From Azorhizobium caulinodans ORS 571 (GTDB lineage: Bacteria > Pseudomonadota > Alphaproteobacteria > Rhizobiales > Xanthobacteraceae): a DNA stretch of 64,000 nt. A program made the translations under genes and the position numbers. Location of the stretch: NCBI RefSeq assembly GCF_000010525.1, contig NC_009937.1, positions 1,989,501-2,053,500 on the forward strand, in the 5' to 3' direction. Below are positions 18,116 through 29,494 of the stretch, piece after piece. The notes under the pieces were generated by a model. The model was not told the origin of the DNA. It saw only the letters and a list, made by a program, of their open reading frames with translations, and did not search any database. Position 1 is the stretch's first letter; every line of letters begins with the position of its first letter.

Positions 18116-19264
18116 TCAGGCGTCGGGCTCCTTGCGGCCCAGGAGGCGGCGCACGCCGCTCCTGATCCGCATCTCCGCGAGCAGGCCCACCGCTCGCGCC
18201 GTCTCCAGCGTCAGCTGGGAGGGGGCGAGGGGGTGGGGCGTCAAGAGCGGACTGATGTTCTCGAGAACCGCCCACATCTGAGGAAAGCTCGGCAGGGCCG
18301 CGAGCTTGAAGGCATCCACGGGCGAGATGCGCAGGGTTGAGGCCCAGTTCGTCACCGTCCAGAGCTGGCCGGCGCCGAAGGCGCGCCGCATGGTACGGCG
18401 CAGACGCGCCCGGCGCACAACCTGCGCCACCGGCTCGAGACCGAGCGTGTCAAAAGCCACCTGTCCCTCGCTCCAGGCGCGGAACTGTCCGCCGATGCCG
18501 GCCGGATCCAGCCGCCAGGAGGCTGCGACCTGCACATCCGGATCGTGGCGGACGGAATGTCCGGTTCGCGTGAGGGCGCCGAGGAGGCCGCTGGCGGCCG
18601 CCGAGGCTGAGGTGGGAATGCCGCCGGCCTTCACATAGGCATCCACCGACACGGCGAGGCTTGCGGAGGAAGCTTCCCGGTGCGTCGGCCAGGGACTGCC
18701 ATGCTCGCCGTCAATCAGATGGTCCACCTCGTTCAGGAGGCGGGCGTACCGATGGGCGCCCTGATAACGGCGCCACAGGCCCTTCGGGAGCGACTGGTTG
18801 GCGTCCATCTCCACACGCCCCGCCACGGCATCCGCACCAAGGGCGATGTCGGCCACGTTGGCCGCGACCCAGTTGGGGGCGGGGCGGGCGTCGGCCTCGG
18901 TGGTGAGTATGATGCCTTTCGGCAGGCCGGAGGTGACGAAGAGAGACGCCGCCGCATCCATGACATGGCGGCGTGCCCAGGATGCGCCCGCCTTGTCCGA
19001 GGCCAGCTCGATAGAGAGGATGCGAAGGGGCAGGGGAAGCGTCTCCCCGGCCTGGATCGCCACCTGCTCGGTGCGGTCGAGGCAGTTGTGCAGGAGGACG
19101 ATGGTCGCGAAGTCGGGCGCGTCACGCTGGGCCGCGAGCGCCTTCAGGCACTCCAGCAGGCGCACTTCTTCATCCTTGACCGGAATGGCCACGATCGCCT
19201 TCGGCGCCACAAGGGCGCGGCGCGGCGGCGCGACCACGCGGAAGGATAAGGGTTGATCCGCCAT
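18116..19264 (-). CDS. Family 2-type glycosyltransferase
   Basis: 382 residues. Starts with a nucleotide-sugar-binding region (VAIPVKDEEVRLLECLKAL) followed by TEADARPAPNW, which carries the acidic metal-binding position of GT2 enzymes. The remainder has no strong membrane segment. The substrate is unknown; no polysaccharide gene cluster surrounds it. The start at 19264 (MADQPLSFRV) is chosen because the upstream extension runs into the promoter region and has unusual composition. Confidence 0.72.
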   Translation of the reverse strand: MADQPLSFRVVAPPRRALVAPKAIVAIPVKDEEVRLLECLKALAAQRDAPDFATIVLLHNCLDRTEQVAIQAGETLPLPLRILSIELASDKAGASWARRHVMDAAASLFVTSGLPKGIILTTEADARPAPNWVAANVADIALGADAVAGRVEMDANQSLPKGLWRRYQGAHRYARLLNEVDHLIDGEHGSPWPTHREASSASLAVSVDAYVKAGGIPTSASAAASGLLGALTRTGHSVRHDPDVQVAASWRLDPAGIGGQFRAWSEGQVAFDTLGLEPVAQVVRRARLRRTMRRAFGAGQLWTVTNWASTLRISPVDAFKLAALPSFPQMWAVLENISPLLTPHPLAPSQLTLETARAVGLLAEMRIRSGVRRLLGRKEPDA

Positions 19265-19641
19265 GCTCCTCGTCCCACCCACCTCACGAGGCCATTTGCC
19301 CCTGCCGTCGGCACGTCCGGCGGAATAAACAAGCAGATTGGGAGGCGGCACCGGCAAGTCAACCCGAAGCCTTTCCATTGTGGCGTATTCGGGCGCCGTG
19401 CCACGCGGGCGCGCAATCCTCGCGAAAGCCTGCCTGCCTCTGTGCGACCCAGCGGAAGGGGGCTGCCATGGTGGCGCGAGCGATACAGGCGGGAGCCGGG
19501 TAGCTCAAACGGCGCTTTGGCCCGATCTTTATGCCTAAATTATAGTCAATCGCATTCGAAATGGTCTCAGTGTCGCCATGTGCCTGCGTTTTGAGCGCTA
19601 TAACCGGCGCGTATACAATCATTCGGTGCCCTTCGCGGACA
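19265..19641. other. Regulatory gap upstream of urtA
   Basis: Somewhat AT-richer than the neighbours around 19530-19625. It contains no gene I can support. Activator sites for the sigma-54 promoter at 19642 would be expected here, but I could not identify a clear NtrC dyad by eye. Confidence 0.5.
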
Positions 19642-19657
19642 TGGCACGCTGCTTGCT
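19642..19657 (+). promoter_or_regulatory. Sigma-54 (RpoN) promoter of the urt-ure block
   Basis: TGGCACG-CTGC-TTGCT matches the -24/-12 consensus TGGCACG-N4-TTGCW completely. It sits 54 bases before the urtA ATG, putting the expected transcription start near 19668. RpoN promoters are activated by enhancer proteins such as NtrC under nitrogen limitation, which fits a urea import gene. Confidence 0.85.
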
Positions 19658-19710
19658 GATCTCCCTGCCGCTGGCACAGCGCCAGCCCATTTTCATCGGG
19701 GAGAGAGCGG

Positions 19711-21015
19711 ATGCTCGGTTTGCTGGGAAGAGCGGCTAAGGGACTTGGCGCGATGGCGGTAGCCGCCGCGGTTGCCGGTTCCATGGGGACGGCCGCCGCG
19801 CAGGAGACGATCAAGGTCGGCGTGCTTCACTCGCTGTCCGGCACCATGGCGATCAGCGAGACCACGCTGAAGGACGCCGTGCTCATGATGATCGAAGAGC
19901 AGAACAAGAAGGGCGGCGTGCTCGGCAAGAAGCTCGAGGCGGTGGTGGTGGACCCGGCGTCCAACTGGCCGCTGTTCGCCGAGAAGGCCCGCGAACTCAT
20001 CACCAAGGACAAGGTGTCCGTGGTGTTCGGCTGCTGGACCTCGGTGAGCCGCAAGTCCGTGCTGCCGGTGTTCAAGGAGCTGAACTCCATCCTCTTCTAC
20101 CCCGTTCAGTATGAGGGCGAGGAGAGCGAGCGGAACGTGTTCTACACCGGCGCCGCGCCGAACCAGCAGGCGATCCCGGCGGTGGATTACCTCGCCAAGG
20201 AAGAGAAGGTGGAGCGCTGGGTGCTTGCGGGCACCGACTATGTCTATCCCCGCACCACCAACAAGATCCTTGAGGCCTATCTGAAGTCCCGCGGCGTGAA
20301 GGCCGAGGACATCATGATCAACTACACGCCCTTCGGTCACTCCGACTGGCAGACCATCGTCGCCGACATCAAGAAGTTCGGCTCGGCCGGCAAGAAGACC
20401 GCTGTGGTCTCCACCATCAACGGCGACGCCAACGTGCCTTTCTACAAGGAACTGGCGAACCAGGGCATCAAGGCCACCGACATCCCGGTCGTGGCCTTCT
20501 CGGTGGGCGAAGAAGAGCTCGCCGGCATCGACACCAAGCCGCTCGTCGGCCATCTCGCTGCCTGGAACTACTTCGAGTCCATCAAGACCCCGGAGAACGA
20601 CGCCTTCATCAAGGCCTGGCAGACCTTCACCAAGAACCCGAAGCGCGTGACCAACGACCCCATGGAAGCCACCTATATCGGCTTCAACATGTGGGTTAAG
20701 GCCGTGGAGAAGGCCGGCACGGTCGATCCGGACAAGGTGATCGCCACCCTGCCGGGCACCAAGCAGCCGAACCTCACCGGCGGCGTCTCGGAGATGCTCC
20801 CGAACCACCACATCACCAAGCCCGTCTTCATCGGCGAGATCCAGGGCGACGGCCAGTTCAACGTGGTGTGGAAGACGGACGATCTGGTGCCCGGCGAAGC
20901 CTGGTCCAAGTATCTCGAAGGCTCCAAGAACCTCGTTGCCGACTGGGTGAAGTACAACTGCGGCAACTACGACACCACCAAGAACACCTGCCTCGGCGCC
21001 ACCGCCGCCAAGTGA
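19711..21015 (+). CDS. urtA: Urea ABC transporter, substrate-binding protein
   Basis: Periplasmic binding protein of 434 residues that delivers urea to UrtBC. A signal peptide covers about residues 1-30 (AVAAAVAGSMGTAAAQ). The mature protein begins TIKVGVLHSLSGTMAISE, the standard type 1 periplasmic-binding fold opening, and contains VFGCWTSVSRKSVLPVF and PVQYEGEESERNVFYTGA, both characteristic of UrtA. First gene of urtABCDE and directly downstream of the sigma-54 promoter. Confidence 0.95.
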   Translation: MLGLLGRAAKGLGAMAVAAAVAGSMGTAAAQETIKVGVLHSLSGTMAISETTLKDAVLMMIEEQNKKGGVLGKKLEAVVVDPASNWPLFAEKARELITKDKVSVVFGCWTSVSRKSVLPVFKELNSILFYPVQYEGEESERNVFYTGAAPNQQAIPAVDYLAKEEKVERWVLAGTDYVYPRTTNKILEAYLKSRGVKAEDIMINYTPFGHSDWQTIVADIKKFGSAGKKTAVVSTINGDANVPFYKELANQGIKATDIPVVAFSVGEEELAGIDTKPLVGHLAAWNYFESIKTPENDAFIKAWQTFTKNPKRVTNDPMEATYIGFNMWVKAVEKAGTVDPDKVIATLPGTKQPNLTGGVSEMLPNHHITKPVFIGEIQGDGQFNVVWKTDDLVPGEAWSKYLEGSKNLVADWVKYNCGNYDTTKNTCLGATAAK

Positions 21016-21053
21016 GCAGCAATGTGAGCTGAGGCGGCTCGGTCCTTGGGAAA

Positions 21054-21110
21054 AGCCCTCTCCCGCTTGCGGGGGAGGGAACCTGTCCGGAGCGGGGAGG
21101 GCGCACTCTT
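21054..21110. repeat. Palindromic repeat copy between urtA and urtB
   Basis: Contains CCCTCTCCCGCTTGCGGGGG and the adjacent AGGG arm of the same family as 1434-1679. It lies in the 210-base urtA-urtB gap, inside what should be one transcript. Confidence 0.75.
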
Positions 21111-21225
21111 GTCTCTCCGCTTGACTGACTGTCGCAGCGCCTTTCGCCGTTCGGCCAGCCCGACCCTTGAAGGTCGCAGAAGCGCCGGTGCCTTTGCCGC
21201 CCGCGCGCCGTGGGAAACGTCCCTG

Positions 21226-22857
21226 ATGAGCCTGATCCGCCGCCTGCTGTCCGCCGCGCTGCTGCTCGCAGCCGCGCTTCTTCTCGCCTGGGCCGCGCCA
21301 TCGGGCGTGCGCGCCCAGACCGCCGCCGGTGATCTTGCCCCGGCGCTCGCCAAGATTGCCGCCGACAGCTATTCCGACACCGAGGCCGCCCTCGGGATGC
21401 TGGCCACCAGCACCAATCCGCAGGCCGCCGTCATCGTCGCGGCGATCTCCGACAACCGCCTGCTGTTCGATCCGGCCTCCAAGGCCATCTATGTGCGCGC
21501 CAAGGATGGCAGCTTCACCGACGCGGCCACCGGCGCCGCGGTGAGCGCCGCGCCCGCCGGCCTCAAGCCCGTGCGCCTCAACAATCGCGTGCGTCGCGCC
21601 GCCGACGCTGCTGCCGGCGCCCTCTCGCTGCTCAATCCCGATCCGGCCAAGCGGCTTGAGGCGGCGGCCGCTGTCTTCAAGTCGCGCGATGCAACCGCCC
21701 TTCCGACCCTGGATGCGGCGCTCGCCAAGGAAAGCGTCGCCAATGTGCGCGCCGCGCTGGAGCAGGCGCGCGCCGCCATCGTGCTCACCTCCGCCACCTC
21801 CGGCGAGGCCGATCGGCTCGCGGCTGTGAACCTCATCGCCGCGCGCGGGGATCAGGAGGCGCTGGCGCTGCTCGCCAACGTGCCCGCCGATGCGCCGGCC
21901 TCCGTGAAGGCGGCGGCGGCCAACGGCACGGCCAAGATCAATCGCTCGCTCGCCATGTGGAACGTGGCCCAGAACGTCTGGTACGGCCTCTCCCTCGGCT
22001 CCGTGCTGCTGCTGGCGGCCATCGGTCTTGCCATCACCTTCGGCGTGATGGGCGTCATTAACATGGCCCATGGCGAGATGGTGATGCTCGGCGCCTACAC
22101 CACCTATGTGGTGCAGGACATCATCCGCACCTCCTATCCCGGCCTCTTCGGCTGGTCGCTCGCCATCGCCCTGCCGCTGGCCTTCCTGTTCACGGGCCTC
22201 GTGGGCATCATCATCGAGCGCACGGTCATCCGCTTCCTCTATGGCCGGGCCTTGGAGACCCTGCTCGCCACCTGGGGCATCTCGCTCATGCTGCAGCAGG
22301 CGGTGCGCAGCATCTTCGGCCCCACCAACAAGGAAGTGGGCGCGCCGTCCTGGATGTCGGGCGCCTTCGACGTGGGGCAGCTGTCCATCACCTACAACCG
22401 GCTCTGGATCATCGTCTTCGCGCTGCTGGTCTTCTTCGCGCTGCTGGTGGTGCTCAAGCGCACCTCGCTCGGCCTCTATGTGCGCGCGGTGACGCAGAAC
22501 CGGCGCATGGCGGCGGCCATGGGCATCCGCACCGGGCGCATCGATGCGCTCACTTTCGGCCTCGGATCGGGCATCGCGGGCATCGCCGGCGTCGCCCTCT
22601 CGCAGATCGACAATGTGAGCCCGAACCTCGGGCAGGGCTACATCATCGACAGCTTCATGGTGGTGGTGTTCGGCGGCGTGGGGAACCTCTGGGGCACGCT
22701 GGTGGGCGCGCTGACGCTCGGCGTCGCCAACAAGCTGCTGGAGCCCTTCGCGGGCGCGGTGCTCGGCAAGATCGCGCTCCTCGTCTTCATCATCCTCTTC
22801 ATCCAGAAGCGCCCGCGCGGCCTGTTCGCGCTCAAGGGCCGGGCGGTGGAAGCGTGA
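21226..22857 (+). CDS. urtB: Urea ABC transporter, permease UrtB
   Basis: Inner-membrane permease of the branched-chain-amino-acid-type ABC class. The ATG at 21226 gives a signal-like first helix (LLSAALLLAAALLLAWA), then the long periplasmic domain of about 200 residues that distinguishes UrtB from LivH. The membrane part follows from about residue 250 with GVMGVINMAHGEMVMLGAY and many hydrophobic segments. Total 543 residues, normal for UrtB. The stop overlaps the urtC start. Confidence 0.94.
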   Translation: MSLIRRLLSAALLLAAALLLAWAAPSGVRAQTAAGDLAPALAKIAADSYSDTEAALGMLATSTNPQAAVIVAAISDNRLLFDPASKAIYVRAKDGSFTDAATGAAVSAAPAGLKPVRLNNRVRRAADAAAGALSLLNPDPAKRLEAAAAVFKSRDATALPTLDAALAKESVANVRAALEQARAAIVLTSATSGEADRLAAVNLIAARGDQEALALLANVPADAPASVKAAAANGTAKINRSLAMWNVAQNVWYGLSLGSVLLLAAIGLAITFGVMGVINMAHGEMVMLGAYTTYVVQDIIRTSYPGLFGWSLAIALPLAFLFTGLVGIIIERTVIRFLYGRALETLLATWGISLMLQQAVRSIFGPTNKEVGAPSWMSGAFDVGQLSITYNRLWIIVFALLVFFALLVVLKRTSLGLYVRAVTQNRRMAAAMGIRTGRIDALTFGLGSGIAGIAGVALSQIDNVSPNLGQGYIIDSFMVVVFGGVGNLWGTLVGALTLGVANKLLEPFAGAVLGKIALLVFIILFIQKRPRGLFALKGRAVEA

Positions 22858-23987
22858 ACATCATGCGCGGCTCAGGCATTCTCGATCGCCGCGGGGCGAT
22901 CTTCATCATCCTCGTGCTGGCGGCGGGCGTGCTGGTGCCGGCCGGCAATCTGCTGGCGCCCGTCGGCAGCCCCTTCCATGTCTCGGACTATCTGGTGCCG
23001 CTGCTGGGCAAGTATCTGTGCTACGCGCTGCTGGCCGTGGCGGTGGATCTGGTCTGGGGCTATTGCGGCGTGCTCTCGCTCGGCCACGGCGCCTTCTTTG
23101 CGCTCGGCGGCTATGCCATGGGCATGTATCTCATGCGCCAGATCGGCCCGCGCGGCGTCTATGGCAATCCCGTCCTGCCCGACTTCATGGTGTTCCTGAA
23201 CTACAAGGAACTTCCCTGGTTCTGGCTGGGCTTCAACCATTTCCCCTTCGCCGCGCTGATGGTGCTTGTGGTGCCGGGGCTGCTGGCCTTCGCCTTCGGC
23301 TGGTTCGCCTTCCGCTCGCGCGTTACGGGCGTCTATCTGTCCATCATCACGCAGGCCATGACCTTCGCGCTCATGCTCGCCTTCTTCCGCAATGACATGG
23401 GTTTCGGCGGCAACAACGGCCTCACCGATTTCAAGGACATCCTCGGCTATTCCATCACCGCCGGCACGACCCGCGGGGCGCTGTTCTTCGCCTCTGCCGT
23501 GGCGCTGGTGCTGGGCTATCTCATCTGCCGGGCGCTGGTCGTCTCGAAATACGGCAAGGTGCTGGTGGCGGTGCGCGATGCGGAAAGCCGCACCCGCTTC
23601 CTCGGCTACAAGGTGGCCAACTACAAGCTCGTCGCCTGGACGCTCTCCGCCATGCTGGCCGGTGTCGCCGGTGCGCTCTACGTGCCGCAGGTGGGCATCA
23701 TCAATCCGGGCGAGTTCGCGCCGGCCAATTCCATCGAGACGGTGATCTGGGTGGCGGTGGGCGGTCGCGGCACGCTGGTGGGCGCGGCGCTCGGCGCGCT
23801 GGTGGTGAATGCGGGCAAGACTTGGTTCACAGGCGCACTGCCCGAGGCGTGGCTGTTTGCCCTCGGTGCGCTGTTCGTGGTGGTGACGCTGTTCCTGCCG
23901 CGCGGCATCATCGGCCTGTGGGGGGATCTCTCCTCCCGCTTGCGCAAGTCCGCCGGCCCCGTGCCCGCGCCCAAGCCTGCGGAGTGA
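22854..23987 (+). CDS. urtC: Urea ABC transporter, permease UrtC
   Basis: Second permease subunit, LivM-like, 377 residues with eight to ten hydrophobic segments. Typical stretches are VDLVWGYCGVLSLGHGAFFALGGY and VAVRDAESRTRFLGY (quoted in part). The GTG at 22854 overlaps the urtB stop by four bases; an ATG at 22863 is the alternative. Followed six bases later by urtD. Confidence 0.94.
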   Translation: MNIMRGSGILDRRGAIFIILVLAAGVLVPAGNLLAPVGSPFHVSDYLVPLLGKYLCYALLAVAVDLVWGYCGVLSLGHGAFFALGGYAMGMYLMRQIGPRGVYGNPVLPDFMVFLNYKELPWFWLGFNHFPFAALMVLVVPGLLAFAFGWFAFRSRVTGVYLSIITQAMTFALMLAFFRNDMGFGGNNGLTDFKDILGYSITAGTTRGALFFASAVALVLGYLICRALVVSKYGKVLVAVRDAESRTRFLGYKVANYKLVAWTLSAMLAGVAGALYVPQVGIINPGEFAPANSIETVIWVAVGGRGTLVGAALGALVVNAGKTWFTGALPEAWLFALGALFVVVTLFLPRGIIGLWGDLSSRLRKSAGPVPAPKPAE

Positions 23988-23993
23988 GACGAC

Positions 23994-24743
23994 ATGGAAC
24001 CCGTCACCCAGTCGCTGCTCTATCTCGACAACATCTCCGTGGTGTTCGACGGTTTCCGGGCGCTCAACAAGCTCTCGCTGACCATCGAGGAAGCAGAGAT
24101 GCGCGCCATCATCGGACCCAACGGCGCCGGCAAGACCACGATGATGGACGTCATCACCGGCAAGACGCGCCCCACCGCGGGCGAGGCCATGTTCGCCGGC
24201 ATCCACGACCTCACCACCATGGATGAGGCGGACATCGCCCAGCTCGGCATCGGTCGCAAGTTCCAGACGCCCACCGTGTTCGACATGCACACGGTGGAGG
24301 ACAATCTGCTCCTCGCGGTGAAGTCCGACCGCCGGGCTTTCGCCAACATCACCTGGCGGCGCACGGCCCATGAGCGCGCGCGCATCGACGAGCTTCTGGA
24401 GCGCATCCGCCTCAAGGACCAGCGCCACCGGCAGGCGGCCGAGCTTTCTCACGGCCAGAAGCAATGGCTGGAGATCGGCATGCTTCTGGCGCAGGAGCCG
24501 CGCCTCCTGCTGGTGGACGAGCCGGCTGCCGGCATGACCGATCAGGAAACCGCCGACACCGCCGAACTGCTGCGTGACATCGCGAAAACGCGCTCCGTGG
24601 TGGTGGTCGAGCACGACATGCAGTTCGTGCGCGACCTCGGCGTGAAGGTGACGGTTCTGCACGAGGGCTCGGTTCTGGCGGAAGGCTCCCTCGATCAGGT
24701 GAGCGCCAACGAGCGCGTCATCGAAGTCTATCTGGGGCGGTGA
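23994..24743 (+). CDS. urtD: Urea ABC transporter, ATP-binding protein UrtD
   Basis: Cytoplasmic ATPase of 249 residues. Walker A is GPNGAGKTTMMD, the signature motif is the degenerate LSHGQKQWLEIGM, and Walker B is LLLVDEPAAGMT. The LSHGQ variant in place of LSGGQ is typical of UrtD and LivG. Co-transcribed with urtC. The next gene, urtE, is separated by an unusually large gap filled with repeats. Confidence 0.94.
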   Translation: MEPVTQSLLYLDNISVVFDGFRALNKLSLTIEEAEMRAIIGPNGAGKTTMMDVITGKTRPTAGEAMFAGIHDLTTMDEADIAQLGIGRKFQTPTVFDMHTVEDNLLLAVKSDRRAFANITWRRTAHERARIDELLERIRLKDQRHRQAAELSHGQKQWLEIGMLLAQEPRLLLVDEPAAGMTDQETADTAELLRDIAKTRSVVVVEHDMQFVRDLGVKVTVLHEGSVLAEGSLDQVSANERVIEVYLGR

Positions 24744-24836
24744 GGATGGCGTCCTCGTCTCGGTCCCGGCCTGCCCCCTCCGGACCTATCCGCGCTGGCG
24801 AGCTAGGGCTTGGGGGCGCATCCTCTCCGTTCGCTT

Positions 24837-25125
24837 TCCCTCCCCCCTTGAGGGGGAGGGCAGGGAGGGGGGTAACGCCCTCTCCGTCTTCGCGGCGTTG
24901 GGTTTTTGGCGGTCGCGGCGTCTTGTCCTGGGGCGCTCCAGCGGATGGCGCGTGTACCCCCCTCCCCAACCCTCCCCCGCAAGGGGGGAGGGGGTTAGAG
25001 GGTGCGCCGGGCGGCGACCATGCTCGCTCGACTGAGGGGTCCCCTTCCGCCGGCATAACCGGCGCGCTCGCCCCGCGCGCCGCGGGCTCCCTCTCTCGCC
25101 TGCGGGGGAGGGCTGAGGAGGGGGC
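24837..25125. repeat. Three palindromic repeat copies between urtD and urtE
   Basis: The 469-base gap contains copies at about 24837-24886, 24951-24995 (opposite orientation) and 25086-25125. The first two form a head-to-head pair separated by about 65 bases, the same arrangement as near serS and mutA. I see no gene in the gap. Confidence 0.8.
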
Positions 25126-25212
25126 ATGGCGGGTGCCATCGACCCGCGGACCGCACCTCATCAAACCCCACCCCACACAGACGCCAGTCCGAAAAATGAG
25201 CGGAGCCTCATC

Positions 25213-25908
25213 ATGCTGAAGGTCGAGAACCTCGATCTCTATTACGGCGCCGCCCACACGCTGCGCAAAGTCTCGCTGGAAGCGGTGAAGGGGCAGGTGA
25301 CCTGCGTGCTCGGCCGCAATGGCGTGGGCAAGACCTCACTCCTGCGGGCCATCGTCGGCCAGCGCGCCATCGCGGGGGGCAGCGTCTCCTTCAACGGGCA
25401 GGACATCACCAAGATGCGCACCTATGACCGGGCGGCGCTCGGCATCGGCTTCGTGCCGCAGGGGCGCGAGGTGTTTCCGCTGCTCACCGTGAAGGAAAAT
25501 CTGGAAACGGGCTACGCGCGCCTCGCCCGCAAGGACAAATATGTGCCGGACGAGGTGTTCGAGCTGTTCCCGGTGCTGAAATCCATGCTGGGCCGGCGGG
25601 GCGGCGATCTCTCCGGTGGGCAGCAGCAGCAGCTCGCCATCGGCCGCGCCCTCGTGACCCGCCCGAGCCTCCTGGTGCTGGACGAGCCCACCGAGGGCAT
25701 CCAGCCCTCCATCATCAAGGACATCGGTCGCGCCATCTCCTATCTGCGGGACAAGGGAGACATGGCCATCGTGCTCGTGGAGCAGTATTTCGAGTTCGCG
25801 CGCGAGCTGGCCGATTCCTTCATCCTGATGGAGCGCGGCGAAGTGGTGGCGCGCGGCGACAGGAGCGGGCTTGATGGGGACGACGTCCGCCGCCTCATGG
25901 CCATCTGA
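25213..25908 (+). CDS. urtE: Urea ABC transporter, ATP-binding protein UrtE
   Basis: Second ATPase of the transporter, 231 residues. It begins MLKVENLDLYYGAAHTLRKV, with Walker A GRNGVGKTSLLRA, signature LSGGQQQQLAIGRAL and Walker B LLVLDEPTEGIQPS, the last being typical of LivF/UrtE. I start at the ATG at 25213; upstream in-frame codons fall in repeat DNA. The 3' end overlaps the ureD start, joining transport and urease genes. Confidence 0.94.
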   Translation: MLKVENLDLYYGAAHTLRKVSLEAVKGQVTCVLGRNGVGKTSLLRAIVGQRAIAGGSVSFNGQDITKMRTYDRAALGIGFVPQGREVFPLLTVKENLETGYARLARKDKYVPDEVFELFPVLKSMLGRRGGDLSGGQQQQLAIGRALVTRPSLLVLDEPTEGIQPSIIKDIGRAISYLRDKGDMAIVLVEQYFEFARELADSFILMERGEVVARGDRSGLDGDDVRRLMAI

Positions 25909-26737
25909 GGCGGCAGCAGGAGTGGCCGGTGCCCCGCGCCGGCAGCGGGCGGTGGGGCGCGTGCGCCTCGGCGTCAACGCCATCGCCGGCAAAAGCCGCG
26001 TCAGCGATGTGGCGGAAGCCGGCTCCCTGCGGGTGCGGATGCCGCGCGTCGACGGCCCGGCGGTGGAAGGCGTGCTCGTCAACACGGCGGGGGGCGTTGC
26101 CTGCGGCGATCATTTCACCATCGAGGTGAAGGCCGAGGCGGGTGCCCACGCGGTTGTCGCGACCCCCGCCGCCGAAAAGATCTATCGGTCCGACGGCGAG
26201 ACCGCCCGCATCGACGTGGCGATCACGGTGGAAGCTGGCGCGCAGGTGGACTGGCTGCCGCAGGAAACCCTGCTCTATGACGCCGCACGCCTCGCCCGCC
26301 GTTTCACCGTGGATCTCGCACCCGACGCCACCTTTCTCGCCTTCGAGGCGATCGCCTTCGGCCGCGTGGCGCGGGGCGAGGAGATGCGCACCGGGCATCT
26401 GGAGGACCACTGGCAGGTCACCCGCGGCGGCGGCCTCATCTATGCCGATGCGGTGCGCGTGTCCGGCCCCTTGGGCGAGCTGCTGCGCCGCCCCACGGTT
26501 GCGGCTGGCAACCGGGCGTGGGCGACTTTGCTTTATGTGGCACCCGATGCCGAAGCGCGACTGGACGAAGCGCGTGCGCTCATGGAATCTGCGCGCAGTG
26601 AATGCGGTGCCAGCGCGTGGAACGGCCTTCTGGCCGCCCGCTGGCTGGCGCCCGATATCGAAACCCTGCGACGGGACGCCGTCGCATTCCTGAATGCCTT
26701 TCGGGGGGCGCCGCTGCCCCGCGTCTGGGCCCTGTGA
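25874..26737 (+). CDS. ureD: Urease accessory protein UreD
   Basis: Scaffold of the UreD-UreF-UreG complex that delivers nickel to apo-urease. About 287 residues. Family traits include [20 protein letters not shown] (mid-N), [12 protein letters not shown], and [14 protein letters not shown] with GHLEDHWQV. The ATG at 25874 overlaps urtE by 35 bases; GTG codons around 25923 could be the true start, so the N-terminus is uncertain. Eleven bases separate it from the fused ureAB gene. Confidence 0.92.
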   Translation: MGTTSAASWPSEAAAGVAGAPRRQRAVGRVRLGVNAIAGKSRVSDVAEAGSLRVRMPRVDGPAVEGVLVNTAGGVACGDHFTIEVKAEAGAHAVVATPAAEKIYRSDGETARIDVAITVEAGAQVDWLPQETLLYDAARLARRFTVDLAPDATFLAFEAIAFGRVARGEEMRTGHLEDHWQVTRGGGLIYADAVRVSGPLGELLRRPTVAAGNRAWATLLYVAPDAEARLDEARALMESARSECGASAWNGLLAARWLAPDIETLRRDAVAFLNAFRGAPLPRVWAL

Positions 26738-26747
26738 GGAGACTGCC

Positions 26748-27368
26748 GTGCTGCTGACGCCGCGGGAGAAGGACAAGCTCTTTATCGCCATGGCCGCCGA
26801 AGTGGCGCGCAAGCGCCTCGCGCGCGGCGTGAAGCTCAACCATCCGGAGGCGGTGGCGCTCATCACCGATTTCGTGGTGGAAGGCGCCCGCGACGGTCGC
26901 ACCGTCGCGGAGCTGATGGAGGCGGGTGCCCGCGTCATCACCGCAGATCAGGTGATGGAGGGCATCGCCGAGATGATCCATGACATCCAGGTGGAGGCGA
27001 CCTTCCCGGATGGGACGAAGCTGGTCACGGTGCACAACCCCATTCGCGGACAGGCGTCCGAGGACGTGCCCGGCGAATTTGTGACGCCGGACGGCGAGAT
27101 CGTCTTCAATGAGGGCGCCGAGCGGGTGACGCTCTCGGTGGCCAATACGGGCGACCGCCCCATCCAAGTGGGCAGCCACTACCATTTCTATGAGACCAAT
27201 CCGGGCCTTGCCTTCGAGCGCGAGAAGGCGCGCGGGATGCGCCTCGACATCGCGCCCGGCACGGCCGTGCGCTTCGAGCCCGGCGCCACCCGCGAGGTCA
27301 CGCTGGTGCCGCTGGGCGGCAAGCGTGAGGTCTATGGGTTCCGTGGCGACGTGATGGGCAAGCTCTGA
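26748..27368 (+). CDS. ureAB: Urease gamma-beta fusion subunit
   Basis: One 206-residue polypeptide containing both small urease subunits. Residues 1-100 are the gamma domain ([40 protein letters not shown]); residues about 105-206 are the beta domain ([43 protein letters not shown]). Most bacteria encode these separately; Helicobacter is the best-known case of a fusion. The GTG at 26748 gives the usual gamma N-terminus. It binds the UreC alpha subunit to form the enzyme. The stop overlaps the next gene by one base. Confidence 0.94.
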   Translation: MLLTPREKDKLFIAMAAEVARKRLARGVKLNHPEAVALITDFVVEGARDGRTVAELMEAGARVITADQVMEGIAEMIHDIQVEATFPDGTKLVTVHNPIRGQASEDVPGEFVTPDGEIVFNEGAERVTLSVANTGDRPIQVGSHYHFYETNPGLAFEREKARGMRLDIAPGTAVRFEPGATREVTLVPLGGKREVYGFRGDVMGKL

Positions 27369-27724
27369 TGGCACTCCAGCATTATTCCGGCAGCTGCCAG
27401 TGCGGCGCGGTGGCCTTCGAGGCCGATCTTGATCTGGACCGCACGGCCACCTGCAACTGCTCCCGCTGCCGGCGCGTGGGCGGCATCCTCTCCTTTGCTT
27501 CGCCGGAAGGTTTCAGGCTGAATCAGGGCGAGGAAAAACTGACTGAATATCGCTTCAATACCGGGCGGATCAGCCATTTCTTCTGTGCCACCTGCGGCAT
27601 CGAGCCCTTCGGCCGTGGCCTTGCGCCGACCGGTGAGTTCAAGGTGGCGGTGAACGTGCGCTGCCTCGACGGCGTGGACCTGAAAGCGCTGACCCCCCGC
27701 GAATTCGACGGCGCGAGCCTCTGA
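27368..27724 (+). CDS. GFA/CENP-V-family zinc protein inserted in the urease operon
   Basis: 118 residues with the cysteine pattern of the glutathione-dependent formaldehyde-activating family: CQCGAVAF near the start, CNCSRCRR at about 33-40, and [14 protein letters not shown] at about 77. These bind zinc. Actual biochemical roles in the family are mostly unproven, so I do not assign formaldehyde chemistry. It starts on the ureAB stop (TGATG overlap) and ends ten bases before ureC, so it is translated as part of the urease operon. Its presence there is unexplained. Confidence 0.88.
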   Translation: MALQHYSGSCQCGAVAFEADLDLDRTATCNCSRCRRVGGILSFASPEGFRLNQGEEKLTEYRFNTGRISHFFCATCGIEPFGRGLAPTGEFKVAVNVRCLDGVDLKALTPREFDGASL

Positions 27725-27734
27725 AGGATACGCC

Positions 27735-29450
<1,716 letters not shown>

Positions 29451-29494
29451 CCGGGCGCGACCGCCTTCGCCGGCCGCTGCCTCGGGAGCCTCAC

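Noticed and set aside
19671-19690. A second sigma-54-like box (TGGCACAGCGCCAG) near urtA.
   Set aside because: The -12 element is missing at the required spacing; only 19642-19657 fits the consensus.
19693-22071. A long minus-strand open frame opposite urtA and urtB.
   Set aside because: Antisense shadow of recognised genes; composition resembles other GC-driven false frames and no motif is visible.
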